Source: Flavobacterium flavigenum
GTDB taxonomy: Bacteria > Bacteroidota > Bacteroidia > Flavobacteriales > Flavobacteriaceae
NCBI RefSeq assembly: GCF_027111255.2
Contig: NZ_CP114285.2
Coordinates: 1,674,001-1,738,000 of the forward strand
DNA: 64,000 nucleotides
Direction: 5' to 3'
Under the pieces are notes generated by a model. It was given only the letters and a program-made list of their open reading frames with translations. It ran no database searches and was not told where the DNA came from. The position numbers and the translations under genes are program-made. Positions 1-8,222 of this stretch are shown in pieces; within the stretch, counting starts at the first letter, position 1, and each line of letters begins with the position of its first letter.

Positions 1-639
1 CCTTTGAAAGAAAAAAACTTAGTCAAAATTCAGAAAAAAATAAATAAGCAGAAAATCAAAAAAGCGGCTACAATTGAAGATGAAGACAAAAAAAAGGAAA
101 AATCAGAAAAAACAGAGCGTGGTGTTGATACCTTATTTCGTGTCACTTTAGGAAACCATACTCGTTTAAGCGGGATTGCAGACAGCAAAGCCAATATTTT
201 ATTATCTGTAAATGCTATTATTATTTCAATTGCGCTTTCTTCTATCATTCCAAAATTAGACAGTCCAAAAAATGCCCACCTGGTAATCCCTACTTTTATA
301 ATGCTGATTTCCAGTGTGATTACCATTGTTTTCGCCATTCTATCTACCAGACCTAAAGTAACTTCGGGTATTTTTACACGCGAAGATGTTGAAGCAAAAA
401 AAGTGAATTTGATGTTTTTTGGTAATTTTTATAAAATGCCTTTACATGAATATGACTGGGCCATGAACGAAATGATGAAAGACCGTGATTATTTATACTC
501 TACAATGATAAAAGATTTATATTATTTAGGTTTAGTTTTGCAAAGAAAATATAACCTGCTCCGGATTGCTTATAACTTTTTCATGACTGGAATCATCATT
601 ACGGTAATTGCATTTGTAATCGCTTTTAAAAGCATTTAA
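1..639 (+). CDS. Pycsar-effector-like membrane protein (DUF5706/PycTM), 5' end outside window
   Basis: The frame is open from base 1 (the first codon is Pro), so this is the C-terminal 212 residues of a longer protein. The TTG at position 4 is not a convincing start. A Lys/Glu-rich linker (about residues 1-40) precedes three hydrophobic segments, near residues 62-82, 92-114 and 190-210. The motif RLSGIADSKANILLSVN is typical of the PycTM/DUF5706 domain, where the membrane region disrupts the membrane on cyclic-pyrimidine signalling in Pycsar anti-phage systems. From memory, Flavobacterium relatives carry an N-terminal HD hydrolase domain that would lie upstream here. No pyrimidine cyclase gene is visible, so a defence role is inference only. 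It converges on the GAF gene. Confidence 0.75.
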   Translation, partial: PLKEKNLVKIQKKINKQKIKKAATIEDEDKKKEKSEKTERGVDTLFRVTLGNHTRLSGIADSKANILLSVNAIIISIALSSIIPKLDSPKNAHLVIPTFIMLISSVITIVFAILSTRPKVTSGIFTREDVEAKKVNLMFFGNFYKMPLHEYDWAMNEMMKDRDYLYSTMIKDLYYLGLVLQRKYNLLRIAYNFFMTGIIITVIAFVIAFKSI

Positions 640-641
640 AA

Positions 642-662
642 AGCTCAACATTTAGTTGAGCT
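642..662. terminator. Small hairpin between convergent genes
   Basis: AGCTCAAC and GTTGAGCT pair around a 5-nt loop. The hairpin overlaps the last codons of the GAF gene and follows the stop of the membrane-protein gene by 3 bases. It could end transcription in either direction, but it has no strong T-run. Confidence 0.4.
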
Positions 663-3021
663 CATCTAATAAATCCTGATAGGTAATTTTCTTTGTTGCA
701 GCATTGGTAACATTATTAATTACTTTTACACGAATTGCTCTCAAACCTGAAACCCCCTGAAGATCTTCCACTTCAAATTGTTCTATCGCAGGCTCCAGTA
801 TTTTTTTATGCTGTAAATATTTAATATATTTTAAATACTCCGCTTCTTCACTATTTTGAGAATATACGATTGTGATTTTTTCCTTCTCGGTAATTCTCTC
901 TGCACTGCCTTTTATATGTGCTTTATCAATACGTTTTTTAACAACTTCGTATCTCGCGTTGTATGTTCCGTCAACATCAAAACGTTTTTCATCCATTCTA
1001 AAACGGATTGAAAGAGCAGAACTAAACACTAAAATAAGCGAAGTAACATCCAATTCATAAGGCAGGGATTCTTTAAGCTGGTGATGTTCCAGCTCCATTT
1101 CACATAAAGTCTGTAATTGCCACAAACGCAGATTATGCAGATACATAATATCAAAAGGTTTTGTAGGCGAAATTGAAGCTCCTATATATAAGTTATGCTC
1201 AACACCATCAGTTTTAAAACGTTCGTAATAATGCGGATATATTTGCTGAGCTTCTAATTGCTTTTTATCCAGAACCGAAGCCAGTTTTTTATTGATAATT
1301 GACATCGCATTGTCAAACTTCTTTCTTTCCTGATAAAACATTCCTGTTTTTTCGTCTAGACTTTCAAAGTATTGCTCTTCCAGTTTTTTATTGATGGCCG
1401 TATCTTTTGTGTTTTTTAGAATTGGGTGAATTTCCTCTTCTATATAACGTTGAATATATTGTTCAGTATCCGCTTTTAACGGCTGATCCAATTCATCCCG
1501 CAACGATTCCAATTCAAACTTACGCTGCTCCAAAAGCATCAGATTGCTGTTTGGTTTCTGATTTTCGAAAATCTCTAAAATAGTACTAAGCTGATTTTTC
1601 AAATCCCTTCTCACTGTATCATTCCTGTGTTCAGAAGAACCTTTTATATCGATTTGCCCATACAGCGGAAATACATTTTTAAATACAATTTCCTTGAAAA
1701 TATAATCTTTGGCTGGATTTGTATTTTGAAAATAATTTTGAGATTCCTTTTTAAATTTCCAATATACACTAGGGTGAATTGTAGTATACTCTCGTTGAAT
1801 AATGGCTTCAACCTGATGTTGCATATCGGTATTGTACCGGTCAATTGTATCGGTAAGATAAGGCAAAACCAAATCCAGTTTTGTAGCATTTACTGTATTT
1901 AAAGCTCTTGGAACTTTTGAAACCAATTCGACAATACCTAATAAATTTCCGTCCTTAATAACCGGAGCAAATACACAGCTCTGAATATTTTGCCTTAATA
2001 AATGTTCCCCAAGATGTTTGTTTGCCGATTCTTCAGTGAATTTCTGGACATTAGAAATCACAAAAGGTTCTTGGTTGTCCAGTAAATTTTCAAAAGAACA
2101 ACCAAAAAAAGCGTTTTTACATTCTACTTCCTGATTTGTTGAAAGCAGGAAACTCTGCAACTGATTATCAAACTTAACAGGTCTGATAAATTTTTCTTCC
2201 TCCGGATTGTAGATGATAAAACCGACTTTTAGATCTGGAATTTTAAAGATTGATTTAAAGATATTTTCGATAATATCATTTGATGCCACTGTTTTTGTAT
2301 CCGGTTTTAGCAAATTACTTTTCAAATTCGAAATAGCACTTTCTGTCGTGGCATCAAATAAAGAAACAATTCCAAAACCTTTTAATATCCAGCTTCCCGG
2401 TGGAAATTTAGCTTTCCAGAGATCAATGTCACTATAATTATCAATCAGTAAATCAATATCGTCTTGTGAGAGTTCTACCGAATTAGCTGTTGGAGTAATC
2501 TCCATAAAATCGGCATTGTACATAATACGGTAATGTTTTTCAATTCCACTTTCATCCGGAATATCATAGAAAAAGATTTTATTAAACTCTATATTCTGTT
2601 TATAATAGCTACTCAAAATCAGGCAGCAATTACTGATATAGAATTGGTGATCATCAAAATCACGGATTTCCATATAAAATTCATCGCCTGCATTGCGCAG
2701 AATTTTCTTAAATCGCTCGGTATAATTAAAAGAGATATTTTGAAAAGGAATTGTTACTGCCTTTATCTCATTATGAGTTAAAGCTGTTGGAAACAAGTCA
2801 GCCATTATATTTTTGATTAAAGCCTCATGATTTTTAATCAGACTGTAATCTTCTATTCCTGTCCTGAATTCCGGGACTGATTCTATTTGCTTTAAAATAG
2901 CTTTTGCATAATTTGAGCGATAATCTACATCAGACAAAGCGATTTCTTCAAAAGACTGAATTAATTTATGAAAAGAGATGATAGTTTTAAATGGACTATC
3001 TGTGTGCAAAACAGGTTTCAT
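652..3021 (-). CDS. Large GAF-domain protein
   Basis: A 789-residue soluble protein with no signal peptide or membrane segment. A GAF-like fold is visible at about residues 260-370: VGFIIYNPEEEKF, then CVFAPVIKDGNLLGIVELVS, which resembles the closing strand and helix of GAF domains. The flanking regions are helical and charged, and the C-terminal part (about 480-620) looks coiled-coil-rich. GAF domains bind small ligands or mediate dimerisation; no kinase, cyclase or HTH output domain is seen, so its role is unknown. Its start is supported by a TAnnTTTG box 21 bases upstream. It appears to be transcribed alone. Confidence 0.7.
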   Translation of the reverse strand: MKPVLHTDSPFKTIISFHKLIQSFEEIALSDVDYRSNYAKAILKQIESVPEFRTGIEDYSLIKNHEALIKNIMADLFPTALTHNEIKAVTIPFQNISFNYTERFKKILRNAGDEFYMEIRDFDDHQFYISNCCLILSSYYKQNIEFNKIFFYDIPDESGIEKHYRIMYNADFMEITPTANSVELSQDDIDLLIDNYSDIDLWKAKFPPGSWILKGFGIVSLFDATTESAISNLKSNLLKPDTKTVASNDIIENIFKSIFKIPDLKVGFIIYNPEEEKFIRPVKFDNQLQSFLLSTNQEVECKNAFFGCSFENLLDNQEPFVISNVQKFTEESANKHLGEHLLRQNIQSCVFAPVIKDGNLLGIVELVSKVPRALNTVNATKLDLVLPYLTDTIDRYNTDMQHQVEAIIQREYTTIHPSVYWKFKKESQNYFQNTNPAKDYIFKEIVFKNVFPLYGQIDIKGSSEHRNDTVRRDLKNQLSTILEIFENQKPNSNLMLLEQRKFELESLRDELDQPLKADTEQYIQRYIEEEIHPILKNTKDTAINKKLEEQYFESLDEKTGMFYQERKKFDNAMSIINKKLASVLDKKQLEAQQIYPHYYERFKTDGVEHNLYIGASISPTKPFDIMYLHNLRLWQLQTLCEMELEHHQLKESLPYELDVTSLILVFSSALSIRFRMDEKRFDVDGTYNARYEVVKKRIDKAHIKGSAERITEKEKITIVYSQNSEEAEYLKYIKYLQHKKILEPAIEQFEVEDLQGVSGLRAIRVKVINNVTNAATKKITYQDLLDELN

Positions 3022-3041
3022 CTGAATTTTGTTTTAGAATA

Positions 3042-3049
3042 CAAAATTA
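3042..3049 (-). promoter_or_regulatory. Promoter -7 box of the GAF gene
   Basis: The minus strand reads TAATTTTG, a match to the Flavobacterium -7 consensus TAnnTTTG. No TTG is seen at the expected -33 spacing. Confidence 0.45.
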
Positions 3050-3125
3050 GCAATTAAGTCAATCTGTTTTCTATTTCTTCTGTTTTATTTTCGATCACCT
3101 TTCAATTCAAACTTATTAAAACAAA

Positions 3126-3149
3126 AAAAGTCCTCGTAAGAGGACTTTT
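3126..3149 (-). terminator. Rho-independent terminator of rpsT
   Basis: AAAAGTCCTC pairs perfectly with GAGGACTTTT around a GTAA loop, and a T-run follows on the minus strand. It starts 22 bases past the rpsT stop. Confidence 0.9.
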
Positions 3150-3171
3150 ATATTTTAAGAATTGTAATTAA

Positions 3172-3423
3172 TTACAATTTAGCAACATGTTTCGTTAATT
3201 TAGACTTCAGGTTAGAAGCTTTGTTATCGTGGATGATGTTCTTTTTAGCTAATTTATCAATCATAGAGATTACAGTTGATAATTTAGAAGCTGCATCAGA
3301 TTTATCAGTAGCTAATCTTAATGCTTTAATAGCGTTACGAGTAGTTTTATGCTGGTATCTGTTAAGAACTCTTCTTTTTTCGTTGCTTCTGATTCTTTTT
3401 AATGCTGACTTATGATTTGCCAT
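3172..3423 (-). CDS. rpsT: 30S ribosomal protein S20
   Basis: This 83-residue basic protein begins MANHKSALKRIRSNEKR, the typical S20 N-terminus; S20 binds 16S rRNA early in 30S assembly. The open frame extends 21 codons further upstream, but that extension is not basic and is unlike the family, so the ATG at 3423 is chosen. The length is normal for S20. It has its own terminator and lies beside the tRNA-Glu pair. Confidence 0.97.
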   Translation of the reverse strand: MANHKSALKRIRSNEKRRVLNRYQHKTTRNAIKALRLATDKSDAASKLSTVISMIDKLAKKNIIHDNKASNLKSKLTKHVAKL

Positions 3424-3578
3424 TTTTCTTAATTTTAGATGTAATAATTTATTATAGATACTAGTTAAAAAAGAAAAACCTCCCACAATTGCAAAACAAT
3501 CACTTTGGTTTTAACTAATAAAACAAAAACCGAGACACCAATTTCTATTTTACAAAACTTATTCACAACTAATTTTAG

Positions 3579-3650
3579 TAGTCCGTGGGGGAATCGAACC
3601 CCCCTTACCAGGATGAAAACCTGGCGTCCTAACCGATAGACGAACGGACC
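3579..3650 (-). tRNA. tRNA-Glu (anticodon TTC), distal copy
   Basis: The 72-nt minus-strand sequence folds as a cloverleaf: acceptor GGTCCGT/ACGGACT with a G-T first pair, D stem GTCT/GGAC, anticodon stem CCAGG/CCTGG with loop TTTTCAT (TTC anticodon), T stem GGGGG/CCCCC with loop TTCGATT, and discriminator A. CCA is not encoded. It is identical to the copy 39 bases upstream. Confidence 0.97.
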
Positions 3651-3689
3651 AATATATCAAGTAAAATACTTAATCTGCAAGAAAAAAAG

Positions 3690-3761
3690 TAGTCCGTGGG
3701 GGAATCGAACCCCCCTTACCAGGATGAAAACCTGGCGTCCTAACCGATAGACGAACGGACC
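3690..3761 (-). tRNA. tRNA-Glu (anticodon TTC), promoter-proximal copy
   Basis: It has the same 72-nt cloverleaf as the copy at 3579-3650, with no base differences in the mature part; the flanking bases differ, so this is a real tandem duplication. It is transcribed first, from a good promoter 20 bases upstream, and both tRNAs are probably in one transcript. Confidence 0.97.
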
Positions 3762-3781
3762 GTGTTTCTCTAATGCGGATG

Positions 3782-3811
3782 CAAAAATACAACTATTTTT
3801 AAGATGTACAA
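3782..3811 (-). promoter_or_regulatory. Promoter of the tRNA-Glu pair
   Basis: On the minus strand, TTG (3811-3809), 19 bases, then TATTTTTG (3789-3782). Both boxes and the spacing fit the Flavobacterium consensus. Confidence 0.7.
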
Positions 3812-3839
3812 CACCTGATGTAAAAAAAAATATTTTTTT

Positions 3840-5318
3840 TTAATATGCCTTAGCAAACAACACTCTTTTTGTAGACGGATTCCCAGTAAACACACAGCTT
3901 CCCACCTCTTCTGCATGACTTAAAGGAATGCATCGAATCGTTGCTTTTGTCAGGTCTTTTATTTTCTCTTCGGTTGCAGCGGTACCGTCCCAATGAGCCG
4001 AAACAAATCCGCCTTTACCATCTAAAACCTGTTTAAACTCCTCAAAACTATTTACTTCCGTAATATGGTTATTTCGATAGTCTAATGCTTTATTAAACAA
4101 ATCCGACTGGATTTGCTCTAATAATTCATTTATATAATTTACAATTCCTTCACCAGAAACCGTCTCTTTTGTCAAAGTATCGCGTCTTGCTACCTCAAAA
4201 GTTCCGTTTTCTAAATCTTTTGGACCTACTGCAATTCGAACAGGAACTCCTTTTAATTCCCATTCAGCAAACTTGAATCCCGGTTTTTGGGTCGTTCTGT
4301 CATCATACTTAACTGAAATTCTCAGCTTTCTAAGTTTAGCCGTCAGGTCATTAACTGCTGCTGTTATTTCAGCCAATTGTTCATCTGTTTTATAAATTGG
4401 CACAATTACCACTTGTATAGGCGCTAAATTTGGAGGTAAAACCAGTCCCTGATCATCGGAGTGTGTCATCACCAAAGCCCCCATTAAACGGGTTGAAACT
4501 CCCCATGAGGTGCCCCAAACATGCTCCTGTTTTCCTTCTGCATTCGCAAACTTAACATCAAAAGCTTTTGCAAAATTCTGACCTAAAAAGTGAGATGTCC
4601 CTGCCTGCAATGCTTTTCCATCCTGCATTAAAGCCTCTATGCAATATGTTTCATCTGCCCCGGCAAAACGTTCTGTTTCGGTTTTCACTCCTTTTACAAC
4701 CGGAATCGCCATAAAATTCTCTACAAAATCCGCATACACATTCATCATTTTTTCTGATTCCTCTACCGCTTCTGCCTTTGTAGCATGCGCAGTATGTCCT
4801 TCCTGCCATAAAAATTCAGCAGTTCTCAAAAATAAACGCGTACGCATTTCCCAACGTACTACATTCGCCCATTGATTAATCAATAAAGGTAAATCTCTAT
4901 ACGATTGCACCCACCCTTTGTATGTAGACCAGATAATTGCCTCACTTGTTGGACGAACAATAAGCTCTTCCTCTAATTTAGCATTCGGATCAACCATTAG
5001 CTTTCCAGGTTTATCAGGATCATTTTTTAATCTATAATGCGTTACAATCGCACACTCTTTTGCAAATCCTTCGGCGTTTTTTTCTTCAGCTTCAAACATG
5101 CTTTTTGGCACGAATAAAGGAAAATATGCATTTTGATGTCCGGTTTCTTTAAACATTCTGTCTAATTCAGCCTGCATTTTTTCCCAAATAGCATATCCGT
5201 ACGGCTTAATCACCATACAGCCTCTTACACCTGAATTTTCGGCTAAATCTGCCTTAACAACCAGTTCGTTATACCATTTCGAATAATCTTCTGCTCTTGT
5301 AGTGAGGTTCTTGCTCAT
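3840..5318 (-). CDS. proS: Prolyl-tRNA synthetase (archaeal/eukaryal type)
   Basis: This 492-residue class II synthetase charges tRNA-Pro. Class II motif 2 is seen in [20 protein letters not shown], and the TSE proline-site motif in [11 protein letters not shown]. The length and the absence of the roughly 180-residue editing insertion mark the archaeal/eukaryal form, which Bacteroidota commonly use. The C-terminus ends in aromatic/hydrophobic residues (AKAY), as in that group. It is divergent from the lipoprotein gene at 5420 and has a complete promoter (-33 and -7, 17-base spacer). Confidence 0.96.
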   Translation of the reverse strand: MSKNLTTRAEDYSKWYNELVVKADLAENSGVRGCMVIKPYGYAIWEKMQAELDRMFKETGHQNAYFPLFVPKSMFEAEEKNAEGFAKECAIVTHYRLKNDPDKPGKLMVDPNAKLEEELIVRPTSEAIIWSTYKGWVQSYRDLPLLINQWANVVRWEMRTRLFLRTAEFLWQEGHTAHATKAEAVEESEKMMNVYADFVENFMAIPVVKGVKTETERFAGADETYCIEALMQDGKALQAGTSHFLGQNFAKAFDVKFANAEGKQEHVWGTSWGVSTRLMGALVMTHSDDQGLVLPPNLAPIQVVIVPIYKTDEQLAEITAAVNDLTAKLRKLRISVKYDDRTTQKPGFKFAEWELKGVPVRIAVGPKDLENGTFEVARRDTLTKETVSGEGIVNYINELLEQIQSDLFNKALDYRNNHITEVNSFEEFKQVLDGKGGFVSAHWDGTAATEEKIKDLTKATIRCIPLSHAEEVGSCVFTGNPSTKRVLFAKAY

Positions 5319-5371
5319 ATTGAATATTTTGGCACAAATTTTGTTTTATTTTTTTTAACTAAATAGTTTGG

Positions 5372-5399
5372 CAAAACTAACTATTTTTGTAATGTGCAA
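5372..5399 (-). promoter_or_regulatory. proS promoter
   Basis: On the minus strand, TTG (5399-5397), 17 bases, then TAGTTTTG (5379-5372). This is a full match to the Flavobacterium consensus and leaves a leader of about 45 nt. Confidence 0.7.
5382..5389 (+). promoter_or_regulatory. -7 box of the Gly/Tyr-rich lipoprotein gene
   Basis: TATTTTTG lies 31 bases before the ATG at 5420. It is only 2 bases from the opposing proS -7 box, so the two promoters must compete for polymerase. Confidence 0.55.
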
Positions 5400-5419
5400 C
5401 AATAAAAAACACCACAGAT

Positions 5420-6445
5420 ATGAAAACTTATACTTCACTCCGACAAAACTCAGCTTATTTCTATCTAATTGGATTGTTGAGTTTTTTATTAGCATCGTGT
5501 GGTTCTTACCAAAACAGTTCGTATAATGATAATGATGGAGTTTATGGCAATAGCCGTAATTACACTCAGTCAAATACTACTCCTGCCAATAATCAATATC
5601 AGGATTATTTTAAATCACTTCAAAACGACGGAATGCCTACCGAAATATTTACTGACGTAGACAGCTATGGTAATTACGCAGAAAATGACAGCACACAAGT
5701 TACCTCAGTATCATCTTACCCTTCATGGGGAAGCAGCAATTCAGAAGTCTCAGTCAACGTTTATTCCAGCCCAATGTGGTCAATGGGATTTGGTTATGGC
5801 TTTGGATATCCATATTACGGATGGGGAGGATACGGAGGCTATTGGGGTTATTCCGGATACGGATGGGGTTATCCTGGATACGGATGGGGCTACCCTGCTT
5901 ATTGGGGACCGGGATGGGGATATTCCGGCTATTGGGGACCTGCTTATGGCTATGGATACAGATATAACAACTATTCCTATAATTACGGAAGAAGAGGATC
6001 TGCTGCTTACTATGGCGGAAGAAATTATACGTCAAACAGAAGCTATAGCACAAATAGAAGTTACAACACAAGCAGAAGCTATAACAGCAACAGAAACTAC
6101 ACTACAAACAGAAGTTACAATACAAACAGACAAAACACCTTTTCAGATTACAGAAGAGGATCATCAACAAACAGAACATCAAGTCCTACTTTTTCAGACA
6201 GAAGAAGCTCAAATCAAAACAATAGCAGTTACGATTCAAGCAGAAGATCAAGTACTACTAACTCAAACAGAACTTACAATTACAACAACAATAGCAGCAA
6301 TTCGTCAAGAAGTTATTCAGCACCTAGTTCTTCCCCTTCCCGTTCATACAATAGTAGCGGCGGCGGTGGCGGAAGCATGAGATCCTCTGGAGGAGGCGGT
6401 GGTGGCGGCAGATCGTATGGTGGCGGTGGCGGTGGAAGAAGGTAA
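5420..6445 (+). CDS. Low-complexity Gly/Tyr/Trp- and Ser/Asn/Arg-rich lipoprotein
   Basis: A 341-residue predicted lipoprotein: hydrophobic segment 13-26 ends in LASC (Cys27). Residues about 115-195 are a Gly-Tyr-Trp-Pro repeat (units like GYGWGYPGYGWGYP), about 200-320 are Arg-Ser-Tyr-Asn repeats, and the end is a poly-Gly/Ser tail. No catalytic domain is recognisable. Such sequences suggest an extended, surface-exposed or matrix-like protein, but the function is unknown. A second 237-codon frame overlaps it; the lipobox, promoter and start support this frame. It is followed after 48 bases by the FadL-type porin gene. Confidence 0.75.
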   Translation: MKTYTSLRQNSAYFYLIGLLSFLLASCGSYQNSSYNDNDGVYGNSRNYTQSNTTPANNQYQDYFKSLQNDGMPTEIFTDVDSYGNYAENDSTQVTSVSSYPSWGSSNSEVSVNVYSSPMWSMGFGYGFGYPYYGWGGYGGYWGYSGYGWGYPGYGWGYPAYWGPGWGYSGYWGPAYGYGYRYNNYSYNYGRRGSAAYYGGRNYTSNRSYSTNRSYNTSRSYNSNRNYTTNRSYNTNRQNTFSDYRRGSSTNRTSSPTFSDRRSSNQNNSSYDSSRRSSTTNSNRTYNYNNNSSNSSRSYSAPSSSPSRSYNSSGGGGGSMRSSGGGGGGGRSYGGGGGGRR

Positions 6446-6493
6446 CAATTTCATTCTTCAGCGTATTTAGTTACAAATCAAATTCAACAAAAA

Positions 6494-8008
6494 ATGAAAA
6501 AAATATTCATCCTAATTATAACAGGATTAACTGCCAGCGTCTCTTATTCTCAGGAAATTTCGGATGGTGTACGATACGCACAGGATAACATAAACGGAAC
6601 TGCCCGTTTCAGAGCTATGAGCGGAGCTTTCGGAGCTGTTGGCGGAGATTTATCATCGTTATCTGCAAACCCTGCAGGATCTGCAATATTTAACAACAAC
6701 CAGGCTGGACTGACTTTTAGCAATCAGAACATTAAAAACAATTCTAGTTATTTCAACAATGTAATGTCTGCAAAAGACAATTCATCGGTTTTAAATCAGG
6801 CCGGAGTTGTTTTTGTATTCAACACCATGAATCCAAACAACAACTGGAAAAAAATAACTATTGGAGCCAATTATGAAAACACAAACAATTTCAGCAACAA
6901 AACAGTTTCAGTAGGAACCAACACAAACAATTCTATAGATGATTATTTTTTAGCATATGCCAACGGAATAGAACTAAGAAATACAAATCTGGATTATAGA
7001 GATCAATCCTACAGTCAACAACAGGCTTATTTCGGACTTAGAGGAAAAGTTATCATACCGGCTTCTAATACTGCCAATAATACACAATACCTAACAAATG
7101 TTCCTGCAGGAAGCGACCCTGCAAAAGGTGAATATTATCAGGAAAACGAAGTTCATACTGTTGGATACAACAGTAAATTAAGTTTTAATATAGCAACATC
7201 CTATAATGACAGACTTTATTTAGGAGCTAATTTAAATGTCCATGTTACGGATCACAGAAGCACAAGAACTTTTTACGAGGACAACGCAAACCCATTGCAA
7301 GTCAGAGAAACAATTTCGAATTTGCGTTTTAATAACGAAATCTACACATATGGCAATGGTTTTTCATTTCAACTGGGAGCAATTGGAAAAATCACAGATT
7401 CTTTTCGAATTGGTTTAGCATACGAATCGAATACATGGTATGAGTTATATGATGAAATTACCCAAAGTTTATTTACCACAACAGAAAATAGCGCAAATGA
7501 GGTTTTTGATTATACTGTAAATCCTAATATTACCAACGTTTACAAACCTTACACCCTGCAGACTCCGGGAAAATTCACTTTTAGCGGGGCTTATATATTC
7601 GGAAAAACCGGTTTAATTAGCGTTGATTATTCTATTAAAGACTACGGAAATACTAAATTCAAACCGACGAGTGATTCAGGATTCAGAGAACTGAACAACG
7701 ACATAGACAACCAACTAACAACAAGCGGTGAATTAAGAATTGGAGGCGAGTACAAAATCAAGAGATTAAGCCTGCGAGGCGGATATCGTTTTGAAGGAAG
7801 CCCTTACAAAGACGGCAAAACAATTGGGGATTTAAACAGCTATTCAGGAGGTTTAGGGTATAATTTTGGAGGCACAAAAATTGATCTTGCCTATTCTTAC
7901 ACTGAAAGAGAAACCAATGAGGGATTTTTTGCAACTGGCTTAACTAATCCGGCAAAAATCAATTCTAAACTCAATAATGTTTCCCTGACTTTATTATTTG
8001 AATTGTAA
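6494..8008 (+). CDS. Outer-membrane transport protein, OmpP1/FadL/TodX type
   Basis: The 504-residue protein has a signal peptide (residues 1-19, cleaved after SYS or SQ) and then the FadL-like hatch region GTARFRAMSGAFGAVGGDLS and LSANPAGSAIF. The rest alternates short polar and aromatic strands as in a 14-stranded barrel, and it ends in a strand closing with Leu (LTLLFEL). FadL-family channels pass long-chain fatty acids or other hydrophobic molecules across the outer membrane; the substrate is not predictable here. It may be cotranscribed with the preceding lipoprotein, and a hairpin with a T-run follows. Confidence 0.85.
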   Translation: MKKIFILIITGLTASVSYSQEISDGVRYAQDNINGTARFRAMSGAFGAVGGDLSSLSANPAGSAIFNNNQAGLTFSNQNIKNNSSYFNNVMSAKDNSSVLNQAGVVFVFNTMNPNNNWKKITIGANYENTNNFSNKTVSVGTNTNNSIDDYFLAYANGIELRNTNLDYRDQSYSQQQAYFGLRGKVIIPASNTANNTQYLTNVPAGSDPAKGEYYQENEVHTVGYNSKLSFNIATSYNDRLYLGANLNVHVTDHRSTRTFYEDNANPLQVRETISNLRFNNEIYTYGNGFSFQLGAIGKITDSFRIGLAYESNTWYELYDEITQSLFTTTENSANEVFDYTVNPNITNVYKPYTLQTPGKFTFSGAYIFGKTGLISVDYSIKDYGNTKFKPTSDSGFRELNNDIDNQLTTSGELRIGGEYKIKRLSLRGGYRFEGSPYKDGKTIGDLNSYSGGLGYNFGGTKIDLAYSYTERETNEGFFATGLTNPAKINSKLNNVSLTLLFEL

Positions 8009-8037
8009 TTAAAAATCAAAATAGAAGATTGAAAATT

Positions 8038-8069
8038 TCCGTCTGGTCTTTACCCGGCGGATTTTTTTT
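8038..8069 (+). terminator. Terminator after the FadL-type gene
   Basis: TCCGTCTGG pairs with CCCGGCGGA with one mismatch and one G-T pair, followed by eight Ts. The T-run joins directly to repeat A copy 1. Confidence 0.6.
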
Positions 8070-8143
8070 AGCCCTGATGGGAGCGGCATCCTTTTGTGGT
8101 GGGGTTCACCACAAAAGATACAGCGGACAGCAGGAATAGCTTC
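8069..8143 (+). repeat. Repeat family A, copy 1 (variable-stem hairpin)
   Basis: The conserved left box TAGCCCTGATGGGAGCGGCATC is followed by a hairpin, CTTTTGTGGTG (8091-8101) and CACCACAAAAG (8107-8117), and then the right box GATACAGCGGACAGCAGGA. Two other copies (30246, 62190) share the boxes but not the stem sequence. It lies upstream of rimO in the same orientation. Confidence 0.85.
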
Positions 8144-8195
8144 ATAAAAAACACCTAAATGAAACCTAAACAAGCGGTGTTTGAATAAAAAAGTG

Positions 8196-8203
8196 TAATT
8201 TTG
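8196..8203 (+). promoter_or_regulatory. -7 box upstream of rimO
   Basis: TAATTTTG lies 19 bases before the rimO ATG and downstream of repeat A copy 1. If it is the start site, the repeat is not part of the rimO transcript. Confidence 0.5.
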
Positions 8204-8222
8204 CACTCCAATTTATAAAAGT

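Noticed and set aside
3579..3761. The two tRNA-Glu copies as an assembly duplication
   Set aside because: Flanking sequences differ on both sides, so the tandem copies are real.
5667..6380. 237-codon frame overlapping the Gly/Tyr-rich lipoprotein gene
   Set aside because: It is an artefact of repetitive codons in a low-complexity gene; the other frame has the signal peptide, lipobox and promoter.
8009..8206. 65-codon minus-strand ORF after the FadL-type gene
   Set aside because: It runs through a terminator and repeat A copy 1, and has no recognisable features.
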